Part shown: in pieces, positions 1 to 6,893 of the stretch
Numbering within the stretch: the stretch's first letter is position 1
How the letters are laid out: every line of letters begins with the position of its first letter
NCBI GenBank assembly: GCA_024403005.1
Contig: JAKSSQ010000027.1
Span: 1-13,719 of the forward strand
Source of the DNA: Clostridia bacterium
Lineage (GTDB): Bacteria > Bacillota > Clostridia > Peptostreptococcales > Anaerovoracaceae
Direction of reading: 5' to 3'
DNA: 13,719 nt
Program-made: the position numbers and the translations under genes
Notes under the pieces: model-generated
Told to the model about the DNA's origin: nothing
The model's input: only the letters and a program-made list of their open reading frames with translations
The model's database searches: none

Positions 1-68
1 CTGCGATAGGGTGGCTGCAGGGGATTTGTTATTCCTTTACTATCCTGGCAGGATTTGTATAAATGCAT

Positions 69-97
69 TTGACATTGTAAGACGATTGTCATACAAT
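69..97 (+). promoter_or_regulatory. Toxin-antitoxin promoter with overlapping palindromic operator
   Basis: A near-consensus sigma-A promoter is visible: TTGACA at 69-74, a 17-base spacer, then TACAAT at 92-97. An inverted repeat, ATTGTAAGAC (74-83) / GTCATACAAT (88-97), with 9 of 10 pairs matching around a 4-base centre, fills the spacer and the -10 box. Type II antitoxins commonly repress their own operon by binding such palindromes, so this is the likely operator for the ribbon-helix-helix antitoxin that follows. The promoter is directly visible; the operator role is inferred. Confidence 0.75.
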
Positions 98-118
98 TGC
101 TTCAGGAGGTATACGTAT

Positions 119-328
119 ATGATTTCTATAAGAATGAACGAAGCTTCTGAAAAACAATTAAAAGAAATAGCAAATTTTGAGGGGCTCAGCGTTTCTGAAT
201 ATGTAAGAAACATAATTAATGAAAAGCTGGAAGACCTTTACGATCTCAAAATTGGAACACAGGCTCTGGAAGAATTCAATAAAAATCCTGTTACATACTC
301 CATGGAGGAGGTTTTTAACGATAGGTAA
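119..328 (+). CDS. Type II antitoxin, RelB-like / ribbon-helix-helix family
   Basis: This 69-residue protein is the likely antitoxin of the pair. The N-terminus (MISIRMNEASEKQLKEIA, then GLSVSEYVRNII) has the pattern of a ribbon-helix-helix DNA-binding domain: one short beta strand followed by two helices. The acidic C-terminal part (about residues 45-69) would be the toxin-neutralising segment. The start at 119 is chosen because AGGAGGT (104-110) lies 8 bases upstream, the promoter ends at 97, and a longer reading from position 11 would begin upstream of the promoter. The stop overlaps the toxin start (TAATG), the usual translational coupling of such pairs. Lysine codons are mostly AAA, whereas the neighbouring core genes prefer AAG, which suggests later acquisition. 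The exact antitoxin subfamily is not certain. Confidence 0.85.
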   Translation: MISIRMNEASEKQLKEIANFEGLSVSEYVRNIINEKLEDLYDLKIGTQALEEFNKNPVTYSMEEVFNDR

Positions 329-597
329 TGGGCTATAAAGTAATTTTTTCCGAACAGGCTGCTAAAGACATTAAAAAGCTAGACAAATCCACTAAAATGC
401 TGCTTGAAAAGTGGCTAACCAAACATCTTGTAGGATGCGAAAATCCAAGAGCTTTCGGAAAGGGACTTACCGCTGACAAGACAGGGCTCTGGAGATACCG
501 TATAGGCAATTACCGCCTGATATGTGACATAAGGGACAGTGAACTGGTAGTTCTGGCGCTCACATTTGGTCACAGAAGCGAAGTGTACGACGCTTAA
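328..597 (+). CDS. Type II toxin, RelE/ParE superfamily (probable mRNA endonuclease)
   Basis: This 89-residue protein has the size and fold signature of RelE-type toxins, which cut mRNA in the ribosomal A site. Visible features are the N-terminal strand YKVIFSEQAAKDIKKLD, the central basic stretch GLWRYRIGNYRLICDI (residues 53-68), and the C-terminus FGHRSEVY (80-87). By position, R56, R58, R63, R83 and Y87 appear to match the catalytic K52, K54, R61, R81 and Y87 of E. coli RelE. Retention of the C-terminal Arg and Tyr favours RNase activity over the gyrase-targeting ParE type, though this cannot be settled by eye. Its start overlaps the antitoxin stop by one base, so the two are co-translated. 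The ORF is intact. Codon use is AT-rich, as in the antitoxin. Confidence 0.85.
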   Translation: MGYKVIFSEQAAKDIKKLDKSTKMLLEKWLTKHLVGCENPRAFGKGLTADKTGLWRYRIGNYRLICDIRDSELVVLALTFGHRSEVYDA

Positions 598-630
598 TAC
601 CATTAATCTGAAAATACAGGAAACACACGA

Positions 631-1293
631 ATGACAAAAGGAACTTTAATTTTTGACTACGACGGCACAATAAACGAAACAATCGAAACTTTCGAGCCGT
701 CCGTGCGCAAGGCCATCGAATGGCTGAAAGACGAAAAGGGTATAATCGCGCCGGAGGCGGACACGACCAGAATCTCCAGATTCCTCGGCATGAACGCAAG
801 GGACATGTGGCTGGATTTCATTCCGGATCTGCCGGACGATGTTGCGCTGGAAATCCGCGACGTGGTAGGTGACGAAATGCTCCGCCTGGAAGCTGCAGGC
901 TGCTGCAAGTGGTACGAAGGCATCGAAGAGGCGCTGACCAAATTCAAAGAGGAAGGCTGGAATCTCGCAATCTTAAGCAACTGCCGCACTCACCACGCTA
1001 AAGGACACTGGAACACATTTCACCTGGAGAAGTGGTTCACAAAGTTCTACGACTGCCAGAGCTTCGGCTTTGCACCTAAGACCGAGATTATAAAAACCGT
1101 TATGGCAGAGCAGCCCGGCCCCTGGATTATGATCGGCGACCGCAGCAGCGACAGAGACTGCGCAAAGGCCGGCGGAATCAAGTTTATAGGCTGCGGATAC
1201 GGCTACGGAAGCCCGGAAGAACTGGAAGGTTCAGACATTATCCTGGAATGTTCCCTGGATCTGCCTGCAGCCGTTGAAAAACTCGCAGAATGA
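631..1293 (+). CDS. HAD-superfamily phosphatase (subfamily IA, phosphoglycolate phosphatase-like)
   Basis: This 220-residue haloacid dehalogenase-type hydrolase is cytosolic, with no signal peptide or membrane segment. Motif I is FDYDGT, with the nucleophile D9 and acid/base D11. Motif II is the Ser in LSNCRT (S116), motif III is K150 in FAPKTEI, and motif IV is GDRSSD with D170 and D174. All catalytic positions are present. A helical cap domain fits residues about 15-95, typical of subfamily IA enzymes such as phosphoglycolate phosphatase or pyrophosphatase PpaX. The substrate cannot be read from the sequence. The start follows AGGAA at 618-622. The gene lies between the toxin-antitoxin pair and rpsO and shows no functional link to either. 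Codon use is more GC-rich than in the toxin-antitoxin pair, so it belongs with the host chromosome. Confidence 0.85.
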   Translation: MTKGTLIFDYDGTINETIETFEPSVRKAIEWLKDEKGIIAPEADTTRISRFLGMNARDMWLDFIPDLPDDVALEIRDVVGDEMLRLEAAGCCKWYEGIEEALTKFKEEGWNLAILSNCRTHHAKGHWNTFHLEKWFTKFYDCQSFGFAPKTEIIKTVMAEQPGPWIMIGDRSSDRDCAKAGGIKFIGCGYGYGSPEELEGSDIILECSLDLPAAVEKLAE

Positions 1294-1317
1294 GCCAATA
1301 TTTTCCAAGTTTACTCT

Positions 1318-1346
1318 TTACAAACAGGGCGGACTTGTGCTAATAT
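1318..1346 (+). promoter_or_regulatory. Probable rpsO promoter, extended -10 type
   Basis: TTACAA (1318-1323), a 17-base spacer and TAATAT (1341-1346) are preceded by TGC (1338-1340), which forms an extended -10 element. It lies about 90 bases upstream of rpsO, with transcription expected to begin near 1353. No terminator separates it from the HAD gene, so some readthrough from upstream is possible. Confidence 0.5.
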
Positions 1347-1352
1347 TACTTG

Positions 1353-1437
1353 TCAATTTATGCATACCTTTAGCTGTGTCAGACGACGACTCCGACGCTG
1401 AACACTGCCAAAGGCGAATTTTAAAAGGAGAAAACAA
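1353..1437 (+). promoter_or_regulatory. rpsO 5' leader with stem-loop
   Basis: The predicted untranslated leader of about 85 bases contains a stem, GTGTCAG (1376-1382) with CTGAACAC (1398-1405), of seven pairs with one bulged A. A short GCC-AAA-GGC hairpin and the strong ribosome binding site AAGGAG (1425-1430) follow. S15 represses its own translation through structured leaders in several bacterial groups, using different RNA folds in each. This leader is long enough to do so, but I cannot match it to a known class. Confidence 0.35.
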
Positions 1438-1704
1438 ATGCTCACAAAGGAAATCAAGACACAGATCATCAACGATTACGCTACAAAGGCTGGCGACACA
1501 GGTTCCCCCGAAGTTCAGGTTGCTATTCTCACATACAGAATCAACGACCTTAACGAACACCTCAAGGCTAACCCCAAGGACTTCCACTCCAGAAGAGGTC
1601 TGCTCAAGATGGTAGGTCAGAGAAGAAACCTTCTCGGTTACCTCAAGGATAAGGACATCGAACGTTACAGAACACTTATCGCTCGTCTCAACTTAAGAAA
1701 GTAA
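1438..1704 (+). CDS. rpsO: 30S ribosomal protein S15
   Basis: This 88-residue protein matches S15 along its full length. The helices begin with [28 protein letters not shown]; the core [21 protein letters not shown] (about residues 50-70) holds the conserved 16S rRNA-binding residues, and it ends with a short basic tail LNLRK. S15 binds the central domain of 16S rRNA early in assembly of the small-subunit platform. The start is fixed by AAGGAG (1425-1430) seven bases upstream and by homology. Codon choice is highly biased (Lys AAG, Thr ACA), as expected for a highly expressed gene. It is followed by a terminator and then pnp, the rpsO-pnp order conserved across many bacteria. Confidence 0.98.
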   Translation: MLTKEIKTQIINDYATKAGDTGSPEVQVAILTYRINDLNEHLKANPKDFHSRRGLLKMVGQRRNLLGYLKDKDIERYRTLIARLNLRK

Positions 1705-1716
1705 TTTTGTTTTCCA

Positions 1717-1753
1717 AAGGCGGAGCAGAAGCTCCGCCTTGTTGTTATTTTAT
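1717..1753 (+). terminator. Rho-independent terminator after rpsO
   Basis: A perfect 10-pair stem AAGGCGGAGC (1717-1726) / GCTCCGCCTT (1731-1740) with an AGAA loop is followed by a T-rich stretch GTTGTTATTTTAT. It sits 13 bases after the rpsO stop. It would end or attenuate rpsO transcripts, leaving pnp to a weaker readthrough level or to its own promoter. Confidence 0.85.
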
Positions 1754-1826
1754 CAGGTAGGTCGGGCTTGAGAATCAAATCCGTTTTTTGGGTCAAAAAC
1801 GGGCCTGATTGTCAAGCCGGACCTGA
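1753..1826 (+). promoter_or_regulatory. Folded pnp leader: nested stem-loops
   Basis: An outer stem pairs TCAGGT (1753-1758) with ACCTGA (1821-1826) and GGCTTGA (1765-1771) with TCAAGCC (1812-1818), separated by small bulges. Inside it is a perfect 8-pair hairpin, CCGTTTTT (1781-1788) / AAAAACGG (1795-1802). No T-tract follows, so this is not a simple terminator. It ends just before the ribosome binding site GGAAAGG (about 1830-1836). In E. coli, PNPase autoregulates through a leader stem cut by RNase III; this structure is a candidate for similar control. The pairing is visible; the function is inferred. Confidence 0.55.
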
Positions 1827-1845
1827 TTAGGAAAGGTAGGTAAAT

Positions 1846-3975
1846 ATGAGATTTACAGACTACAGAACATTCAGAACCGCAATCGGCGGCAGACTTCTGG
1901 AAGTTGAAATCGGCAAGGTTTGCGAACAGGCAAACGGCCAGTGCTGGGTTAAGTACGGCGACACAGTTGTAAACTGCACAGCTACAATGGCTAAGTCCCC
2001 CAGAGAAGGAGTAGACTTCTTCCCCCTGTCCTGCGACTTCGAAGAAAAGATGTACGCAGCAGGCAAGATTCCCGGAGGCTTCATCAAGAGAGAAGGCAGA
2101 CCTTCCGAAAAGGCCATCCTTACATCCAGACTCATGGACAGACCTCTTCGTCCGCTCTTCCCCAAGGGATTCTATAACGACGTTCAGATCGTTGCTACAT
2201 GCATGTCCATGGACGTAGACTGCGCACCTGAATTCTGCGCAATGGTTGGTTCCTCCATCGCTATCGCTATTTCCGATATTCCCTGGGACGGCCCCACAGG
2301 CTCCGTTATCGTAGGCAGAGTAAACGGAAATCTGGTTATCAACCCCACATCCGAACAGAAGGCTGTTTCCGACATCAACATGACAGTTGCCGGCACAAAG
2401 GAAGCTATCATGATGGTAGAAGCAGGCGCTAATATCGTTCCCGAAAACGAAATCCTCGACGCTATCATGTTCGCACATGAAGAAATCAAGAAGATCGTTG
2501 AATTCATCGAAGAAATCGTTAAGGAAGTAGGCAAGGAAAAGCTTGCTATCGAAATCTACAAGCCCGCAGAAGAAATCGATGCAGCAGTAAGAGAATACGC
2601 TGTAGAAAAGATGCACGCTGCAATCATGACATTCGACAAGCTCGAAAGACTTGCAAACATGGACGCTGTAGAAGCAGAAACAAAGGAACACTTCGCTGAA
2701 ATCTTCCCCGAAGGCGCTAAGGACGTAGACGCTGTTCTTTACAACATCACAAAGGAACAGGTTCGCGGCATGATCCTCGACGAAGGCATCCGTCCCGACA
2801 GCAGAAAGTGCGAAGAAATCAGACCCATCTGGGTTGAAACAGGCGTACTTCCCAGAGTACACGGCTCCGGTCTCTTCAAGAGAGGCCAGACTCAGGCTCT
2901 GTCCGTAGCTACACTCGGCACACTCTCCGAAGGCCAGACACTGGACGGCATCTTCGAAGAAACAGGCAAGAGATACATGCACCAGTACAACTTCCCCGGA
3001 TATTCCACAGGCGAAGCTAAGCCCCTCAGAAGCCCCGGCAGAAGAGAAATCGGCCACGGCGCTCTCGCAGAAAGAGCTCTGCTGCCCGTACTTCCCTCCG
3101 AAGAAGAATTCCCGTACGCAATCAGAGTCGTATCCGAAATCCTTTCTTCCAACGGTTCTTCCTCCATGGCTTCCACATGCGGTTCCTGCCTTGCTCTCAT
3201 GGATGCAGGCGTACCCATTAAGGCACCCGTTGCAGGTATCGCTATGGGCCTCATCGAAAGAATGAACGAAGACGGCACATTCGACTACGCTATCCTGTCC
3301 GACATTCAGGGCATGGAAGACTTCCTCGGCGACATGGACTTCAAGGTAACAGGTACATCCGAAGGCGTTACAGCTATCCAGATGGACATTAAGGTTCACG
3401 GTCTGTCCAGAGAAATCCTCGAAAAGGCTCTCAAGCAGGCTAAGGAAGGCAGAATGTACATCATGGGCCAGATGCTCGAAGAAATTCCCGAACCCAGAAA
3501 GCAGCTGTCCAAGTACGCTCCGCTCATCACATCCATGAACATCGATCCCGATAAGATCAGAATCGTCATCGGTAAGGGCGGTGAAACAATCAACAGAATC
3601 ATCGCACAGACAGGCGCTAAGATTGACATCGACGACACAGGTCTCATCTACATCGCAGCTCCCAACACAGAATCCGGCGAAGCTGCAAGAAGAGAAATCG
3701 AACTCCTTACAAAGGACATCGAAGTCGGCGAAACATACACAGGCAAGGTTGTTCGTCTCATGAACTTCGGCGCATTCGTAGAATGCCTGCCCGGCAAGGA
3801 CGGACTGCTCCACATTTCCAAGATTTCCAAGGAAAGAGTGGAAAAGGTAGAAGATGTTCTGAACATCGGCGATATCGTAACCGTTAAGGTTTCCGAAATC
3901 GACTCTCAGGGCAGAGTAAACCTTACAAGAAAAGGCCTGGAAGATACACCCATCATCAAGGCTGACCAGCAGTAA
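1846..3975 (+). CDS. pnp: Polyribonucleotide nucleotidyltransferase (PNPase)
   Basis: This phosphorolytic 3'-5' exoribonuclease degrades RNA to nucleoside diphosphates and is a core part of bacterial mRNA turnover. The 709 residues match the family length. Two RNase PH domains (about 10-145 and 315-530) flank an alpha-helical linker. A KH domain follows (about 555-620, with VIGKGGETINRII), then an S1 domain (about 627-697, with GKVVRLMNFGAFVE and GLLHIS). The second core domain carries the catalytic segment DFLGDMDFK; D492, D498 and K500 correspond to the metal-binding residues of the E. coli enzyme. FPGYSTGE and SPGRREIGHG, which line the phosphate and RNA site, are intact. The start follows GGAAAGG. 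Codon bias is extreme, close to ribosomal genes. It has its own terminator, and its leader may mediate autoregulation. Confidence 0.98.
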   Translation: MRFTDYRTFRTAIGGRLLEVEIGKVCEQANGQCWVKYGDTVVNCTATMAKSPREGVDFFPLSCDFEEKMYAAGKIPGGFIKREGRPSEKAILTSRLMDRPLRPLFPKGFYNDVQIVATCMSMDVDCAPEFCAMVGSSIAIAISDIPWDGPTGSVIVGRVNGNLVINPTSEQKAVSDINMTVAGTKEAIMMVEAGANIVPENEILDAIMFAHEEIKKIVEFIEEIVKEVGKEKLAIEIYKPAEEIDAAVREYAVEKMHAAIMTFDKLERLANMDAVEAETKEHFAEIFPEGAKDVDAVLYNITKEQVRGMILDEGIRPDSRKCEEIRPIWVETGVLPRVHGSGLFKRGQTQALSVATLGTLSEGQTLDGIFEETGKRYMHQYNFPGYSTGEAKPLRSPGRREIGHGALAERALLPVLPSEEEFPYAIRVVSEILSSNGSSSMASTCGSCLALMDAGVPIKAPVAGIAMGLIERMNEDGTFDYAILSDIQGMEDFLGDMDFKVTGTSEGVTAIQMDIKVHGLSREILEKALKQAKEGRMYIMGQMLEEIPEPRKQLSKYAPLITSMNIDPDKIRIVIGKGGETINRIIAQTGAKIDIDDTGLIYIAAPNTESGEAARREIELLTKDIEVGETYTGKVVRLMNFGAFVECLPGKDGLLHISKISKERVEKVEDVLNIGDIVTVKVSEIDSQGRVNLTRKGLEDTPIIKADQQ

Positions 3976-3985
3976 GATCGATACA

Positions 3986-4010
3986 GGGGCGGCCTCGGCC
4001 GCCTCTTTTT
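3986..4010 (+). terminator. Rho-independent terminator after pnp
   Basis: A 9-pair GC-rich stem, GGGGCGGCC (3986-3994) / GGCCGCCTC (3997-4005), with one G-T pair, is followed directly by TTTTT. It begins 11 bases after the pnp stop. Confidence 0.9.
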
Positions 4011-4018
4011 GTATTCTA

Positions 4019-4049
4019 TTGGGTCACCGCAAAAGCGGCCTGACCCCAA
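4019..4049 (+). promoter_or_regulatory. Strong stem-loop upstream of the M16 peptidase gene
   Basis: TTGGGTCA (4019-4026) pairs with TGACCCCAA (4041-4049, one bulged C), and inside it CCGC (4027-4030) pairs with GCGG (4035-4038) around an AAAA loop. No T-tract follows, and the structure ends about 15 bases before the ribosome binding site AAAGGT. It could be a second weak terminator element, a 5' stabiliser, or a control site. It shares sequence with the pnp leader. Confidence 0.5.
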
Positions 4050-4076
4050 GTGCAAACTATACACAAAGGTAAGACT

Positions 4077-5324
4077 ATGATTGAATATAAAGTACTCCCC
4101 GGAGGAATTCAGCTCGTTACGGAAAAACTGCCCGAATTCCAGTCCGCCTGCATAGGTATCTGGATCGGTGCCGGCTCCGTATGCGAAGGCCCCGAAATCT
4201 CCGGTATTTCCCATTATATCGAGCACATGTTCTTTAAGGGAACAACAACCCGCAGCGCAAAGCAGCTGGCAGAAGATACGGATAATCTGGGCGCAATGGC
4301 CAACGCTTTTACAGGCAAGGAAGCAACCTGCTACCACATTAAGGCCTTAACGGAAGTTTTCCCCCAGGCAGTGGACATCCTGCTGGACCAGCTCTGCAAT
4401 TCCGTTTTCGATTCTAAGGAAATGGGAAGGGAAAGATGGGTAATCATGGAGGAAATGTCCATGGTTCAGGATACTCCCGACGATTTCATTATGGACGTTT
4501 TAACCAGCAAGGTTTTCGCAGGAACACCGCTGGAAAGCACCATTATCGGAACCAAAAAATCCCTTCGCGGCATTAAGAGAGAAAATATCTTAGAGTACAT
4601 AGATACTTATTATAAAAAAGACAACATCGTAGTAGCTGCAGCCGGCAATTTCGACCAGAAAGTGCTGGAAGAACAGCTGATGGATAAGTTATCCGTCTTC
4701 GGCGATAAATCCCCGGAAAAGGCCGATTATACGGCTCCTGAAGGCCGCAGATTTGCCTGCAAGACCAGAGACATAAGCCAGAGCCACATCGCTCTCGCAG
4801 TGCCCACGATTAACCTTGCATCCGAAGATTACTACGCACAGGCTATCGTTAACGACGTCCTCGGCGGAAGCATGAGCTCCAGGCTCTTCCAGAACATAAG
4901 AGAGCAGAGAGGCCTTGCATACACAGTATTCAGCTCTCCCATGAGCTACTGCAAGACAGGCTGCTTCTTTATTTACGCAGGTCTTTCTCTGGGCAAGGAA
5001 AAGGAAGCGATCAGCGCCATAGGAGAAGAACTCTACAAGATGGCAGACGAAGGCATTTCCGAAGAACTCATCGAAATCGTTAAACAGAGACTTAAGAGCG
5101 GATACATTTTCTCCAATGAATCCATCAACAGCCGTATGCTCCGCATCGGAAAGAACAGACTGCTCATGGGCAGAAACTATACCGAAGCTGAAATCATGGC
5201 TGAAATCGACAGCATTACACCCCAGCAGGTTAACGATTTTGCAAAGAGAATCGGCAACATTAAGGACTACAGCGGTGTCTGCGTAAGCAAGAACAAGGTA
5301 GACATGAGAAAGCTTATGGGATAG
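4077..5324 (+). CDS. M16 family zinc metallopeptidase (YmxG/processing-peptidase-like)
   Basis: This 415-residue protein belongs to the insulinase/mitochondrial-processing-peptidase family. The inverted zinc motif HYIEH (residues 46-50) is complete: H46 and H50 are ligands and E49 is the catalytic base. A distal Glu (E125 or E126 in the VIMEEMSMVQD segment) is at about the expected spacing for the third ligand. The C-terminal half carries the family segment with LFQNIREQRGLAYTVFS, containing the conserved Arg and Tyr. There is no signal peptide. The start at 4077 is chosen over an upstream in-frame ATG at 4050 because AAAGGT (about 4065-4070) precedes it and homologues start at this point. 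Placement right after pnp mirrors B. subtilis, where the mlpA/ymxG peptidase follows pnpA. The physiological substrate is unknown. Confidence 0.92.
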   Translation: MIEYKVLPGGIQLVTEKLPEFQSACIGIWIGAGSVCEGPEISGISHYIEHMFFKGTTTRSAKQLAEDTDNLGAMANAFTGKEATCYHIKALTEVFPQAVDILLDQLCNSVFDSKEMGRERWVIMEEMSMVQDTPDDFIMDVLTSKVFAGTPLESTIIGTKKSLRGIKRENILEYIDTYYKKDNIVVAAAGNFDQKVLEEQLMDKLSVFGDKSPEKADYTAPEGRRFACKTRDISQSHIALAVPTINLASEDYYAQAIVNDVLGGSMSSRLFQNIREQRGLAYTVFSSPMSYCKTGCFFIYAGLSLGKEKEAISAIGEELYKMADEGISEELIEIVKQRLKSGYIFSNESINSRMLRIGKNRLLMGRNYTEAEIMAEIDSITPQQVNDFAKRIGNIKDYSGVCVSKNKVDMRKLMG

Positions 5325-5353
5325 GTCTAACTTGCCTGATTACCGGTTAAACC
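5324..5353 (+). promoter_or_regulatory. Weak hairpin between peptidase gene and dut
   Basis: GGTCTAAC (5324-5331) can pair with GTTAAACC (5346-5353), seven of eight positions, with a 14-base loop. It sits between the peptidase stop and the dut ribosome binding site (AAGGAAAAG, 5354-5362). There is no T-tract. I see no clear promoter here, so dut is probably co-transcribed with the peptidase gene. Confidence 0.25.
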
Positions 5354-5365
5354 AAGGAAAAGATT

Positions 5366-5851
5366 ATGGAAAAAGTCGCAAAATTTGAATTCGTATCCAA
5401 AAAGCAGTTCGACGAAGACAGAAAGCATATTGCCGCAGAGCCGGCGGAATTAAAGCTCCCCGTAAGAGCTACTGCAGGTTCTGCAGGCTACGACATTAAA
5501 TCTCCGTTTGACATTAAGCTCGCGCCCGGCGAAACCCTTAGAATTCCAACGGGTCTGCGCTGCAGAATAAAGCAGGGCTGGGTCATGTTCATAATGCCCA
5601 AGAGCGGCCTCGGATTTAAGTTCAGAGTTCAGCTGGACAACACTGTAGGCGTTGTCGACCAGGACTATTACGGTGCAGACAACGAAGGCCACATCCTCGT
5701 TCAGATAACAAACGACTCAAAATCCGGCAAAACCATGGAAATTCCCGCCGGAAAAGCATTTGCTCAGGCTGTTTTCCTGCCTTACGGCATTACGGAAGAC
5801 GACGAAGCCGAGGGTGAACGCACCGGAGGCTTCGGCAGTACCAACAGCTAG
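5366..5851 (+). CDS. dut: dUTP diphosphatase (trimeric dUTPase)
   Basis: The enzyme hydrolyses dUTP to dUMP and pyrophosphate, which keeps uracil out of DNA and feeds dTMP synthesis. All five trimeric-dUTPase motifs are present in order: AGYDI (40-44), PKSGLGFK (78-85), DNTVGVVDQDYYG (91-103), GKAFAQAVF (129-137) and RTGGFGST (152-159). The N-terminal extension of about 30 residues (MEKVAKFEFVSKKQF and on) and the DNEGHI insertion after motif 3 are typical of a Firmicutes dUTPase subgroup. The C-terminal Phe of motif 5, which closes over the substrate, is there. The ribosome binding site is AAGGAAAAG. It lies 41 bases after the peptidase and 19 before the dGTPase-like gene, so two dNTP-cleaning enzymes are adjacent in one cluster. 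Confidence 0.96.
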   Translation: MEKVAKFEFVSKKQFDEDRKHIAAEPAELKLPVRATAGSAGYDIKSPFDIKLAPGETLRIPTGLRCRIKQGWVMFIMPKSGLGFKFRVQLDNTVGVVDQDYYGADNEGHILVQITNDSKSGKTMEIPAGKAFAQAVFLPYGITEDDEAEGERTGGFGSTNS

Positions 5852-5870
5852 TTTGTAAAGGAGCGCAATT

Positions 5871-6893
5871 ATGGTATTAAGGCAGCAGCTGGAACAGTTT
5901 GAATACGAAAGACTCTCTCCCTTTGCCTGCAAATCCGCAGATTCCAAGGGCAGATTAACTCCGGAAACTCCCTGCGACATCCGTACGGAGTTCCAGAGAG
6001 ACAGGGACAGAATCATCCACAGCAAGGCTCTCAGAAGACTCATGCACAAGACTCAGGTATTTCTGAGCCCGGAAGGAGACCACTTCAGAACCCGTCTTAC
6101 CCATACTCTGGAAGTTGCACAGATTGCAAGGACCATCGCCAGAGCGCTCAATTTAAACGAAGACCTTACAGAAGCCATCGCTATGGGTCACGACCTGGGG
6201 CACACGCCTTTCGGACACAACGGCGAAGCCTTCCTTGCGGAGATCCACCCCGGCGGGTTTGCTCACAACGTGCAGAGTTTAAGGGTTGCAGACGTGATTG
6301 AGGTCAACAAGGACGGCCGCAGCATGAACCTTACGGCGGAAGTGCGCGACGGCATCGTGAACCACACAGGCCCGACGCTGCCCTTTACCCTGGAAGGCCA
6401 GATCGTGCGCTATTCCGACAGAATTGCCTACATTAACCACGATATTGACGACGCTATCCGAGGCGGAATTATTAAAGATTCGGACATTCCTGCAGAATGC
6501 ATCGCATTCCTCGGTGCAGACCACAGGAGCAGAATCGATACTCTCGTAAGGGATATAATCGTGAACAGCGACGGAAAGGATAAGATTCTTCTTTCCGAAG
6601 AAGCCGACGTGCAGATGAACGCACTGCGCAGTTTCATGTTCGCAAACGTCTACAGAAACCCTGTAGTCAAGCAGAACGCAGAACTGGAGAAGATAAGAAT
6701 ACTTATCGTGCAGTTCTACGAATATTTCCTGAAGCACCCCGAAGAACTGCCGAAGGAATACCAGCTTATCGTAGACAGAGACGGCATTAACGAAGCAGTT
6801 AAGGACTACATAGCCGGCATGACGGACCGCTACGCAATTAAGCTCTATGCAGACATGTTCATGCCTGTAGGCTGGAAATTAAATAATAAATAA
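5871..6893 (+). CDS. dgt: dGTPase-like HD-domain deoxynucleoside triphosphate triphosphohydrolase
   Basis: This 340-residue HD-superfamily enzyme is of the dGTP triphosphohydrolase type; such enzymes release tripolyphosphate from dNTPs and so tune the DNA precursor pool. The HD metal site is complete: H78 in RTRLTHTLEVAQIAR, H107-D108 in GHDLGHTPFGHNGE, and D183 in YSDRIAYINHDIDD. The opening ERLSPFACKSADSKGR and the RTEFQRDRDRIIHSKALRRL segment are also family hallmarks. Homologues are often activated by one dNTP and hydrolyse others, so dGTP specificity should not be assumed. AAAGGAG (5856-5862) precedes the start by 8 bases. It sits upstream of dnaG, an arrangement seen in many Clostridia. 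Gene symbol by similarity only. Confidence 0.92.
   Translation: MVLRQQLEQFEYERLSPFACKSADSKGRLTPETPCDIRTEFQRDRDRIIHSKALRRLMHKTQVFLSPEGDHFRTRLTHTLEVAQIARTIARALNLNEDLTEAIAMGHDLGHTPFGHNGEAFLAEIHPGGFAHNVQSLRVADVIEVNKDGRSMNLTAEVRDGIVNHTGPTLPFTLEGQIVRYSDRIAYINHDIDDAIRGGIIKDSDIPAECIAFLGADHRSRIDTLVRDIIVNSDGKDKILLSEEADVQMNALRSFMFANVYRNPVVKQNAELEKIRILIVQFYEYFLKHPEELPKEYQLIVDRDGINEAVKDYIAGMTDRYAIKLYADMFMPVGWKLNNK

Noticed and set aside
42..54. Short palindrome ATCCTG-G-CAGGAT upstream of the toxin-antitoxin promoter
   Set aside because: The arms are only 6 bases, it lies outside the promoter, and nothing links it to a function. It may be part of the end of an upstream unit cut off by the window.
11..118. 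A longer N-terminus for the antitoxin starting at position 11
   Set aside because: It would begin upstream of the promoter and operator, has no ribosome binding site, and adds residues unlike ribbon-helix-helix proteins. The start at 119 has AGGAGGT at good spacing.
1274..1615. A 113-codon frame overlapping the HAD gene end and rpsO on the + strand
   Set aside because: It runs out of frame through the first 178 bases of rpsO, has no ribosome binding site, and shows no recognisable domain.
1753..3813. A 686-codon open frame on the - strand opposite pnp
   Set aside because: It lies antisense to an unmistakable pnp. The strong codon bias of pnp removes stop codons from this frame, and the translation is rich in Cys, Ser and Phe with no recognisable domain.
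5871..6893. The HD hydrolase as an anti-phage dNTPase defence gene
   Set aside because: It sits in a conserved housekeeping cluster between dut and dnaG with host-like codon use and no other defence genes nearby, so the ordinary dNTP-metabolism reading is preferred.
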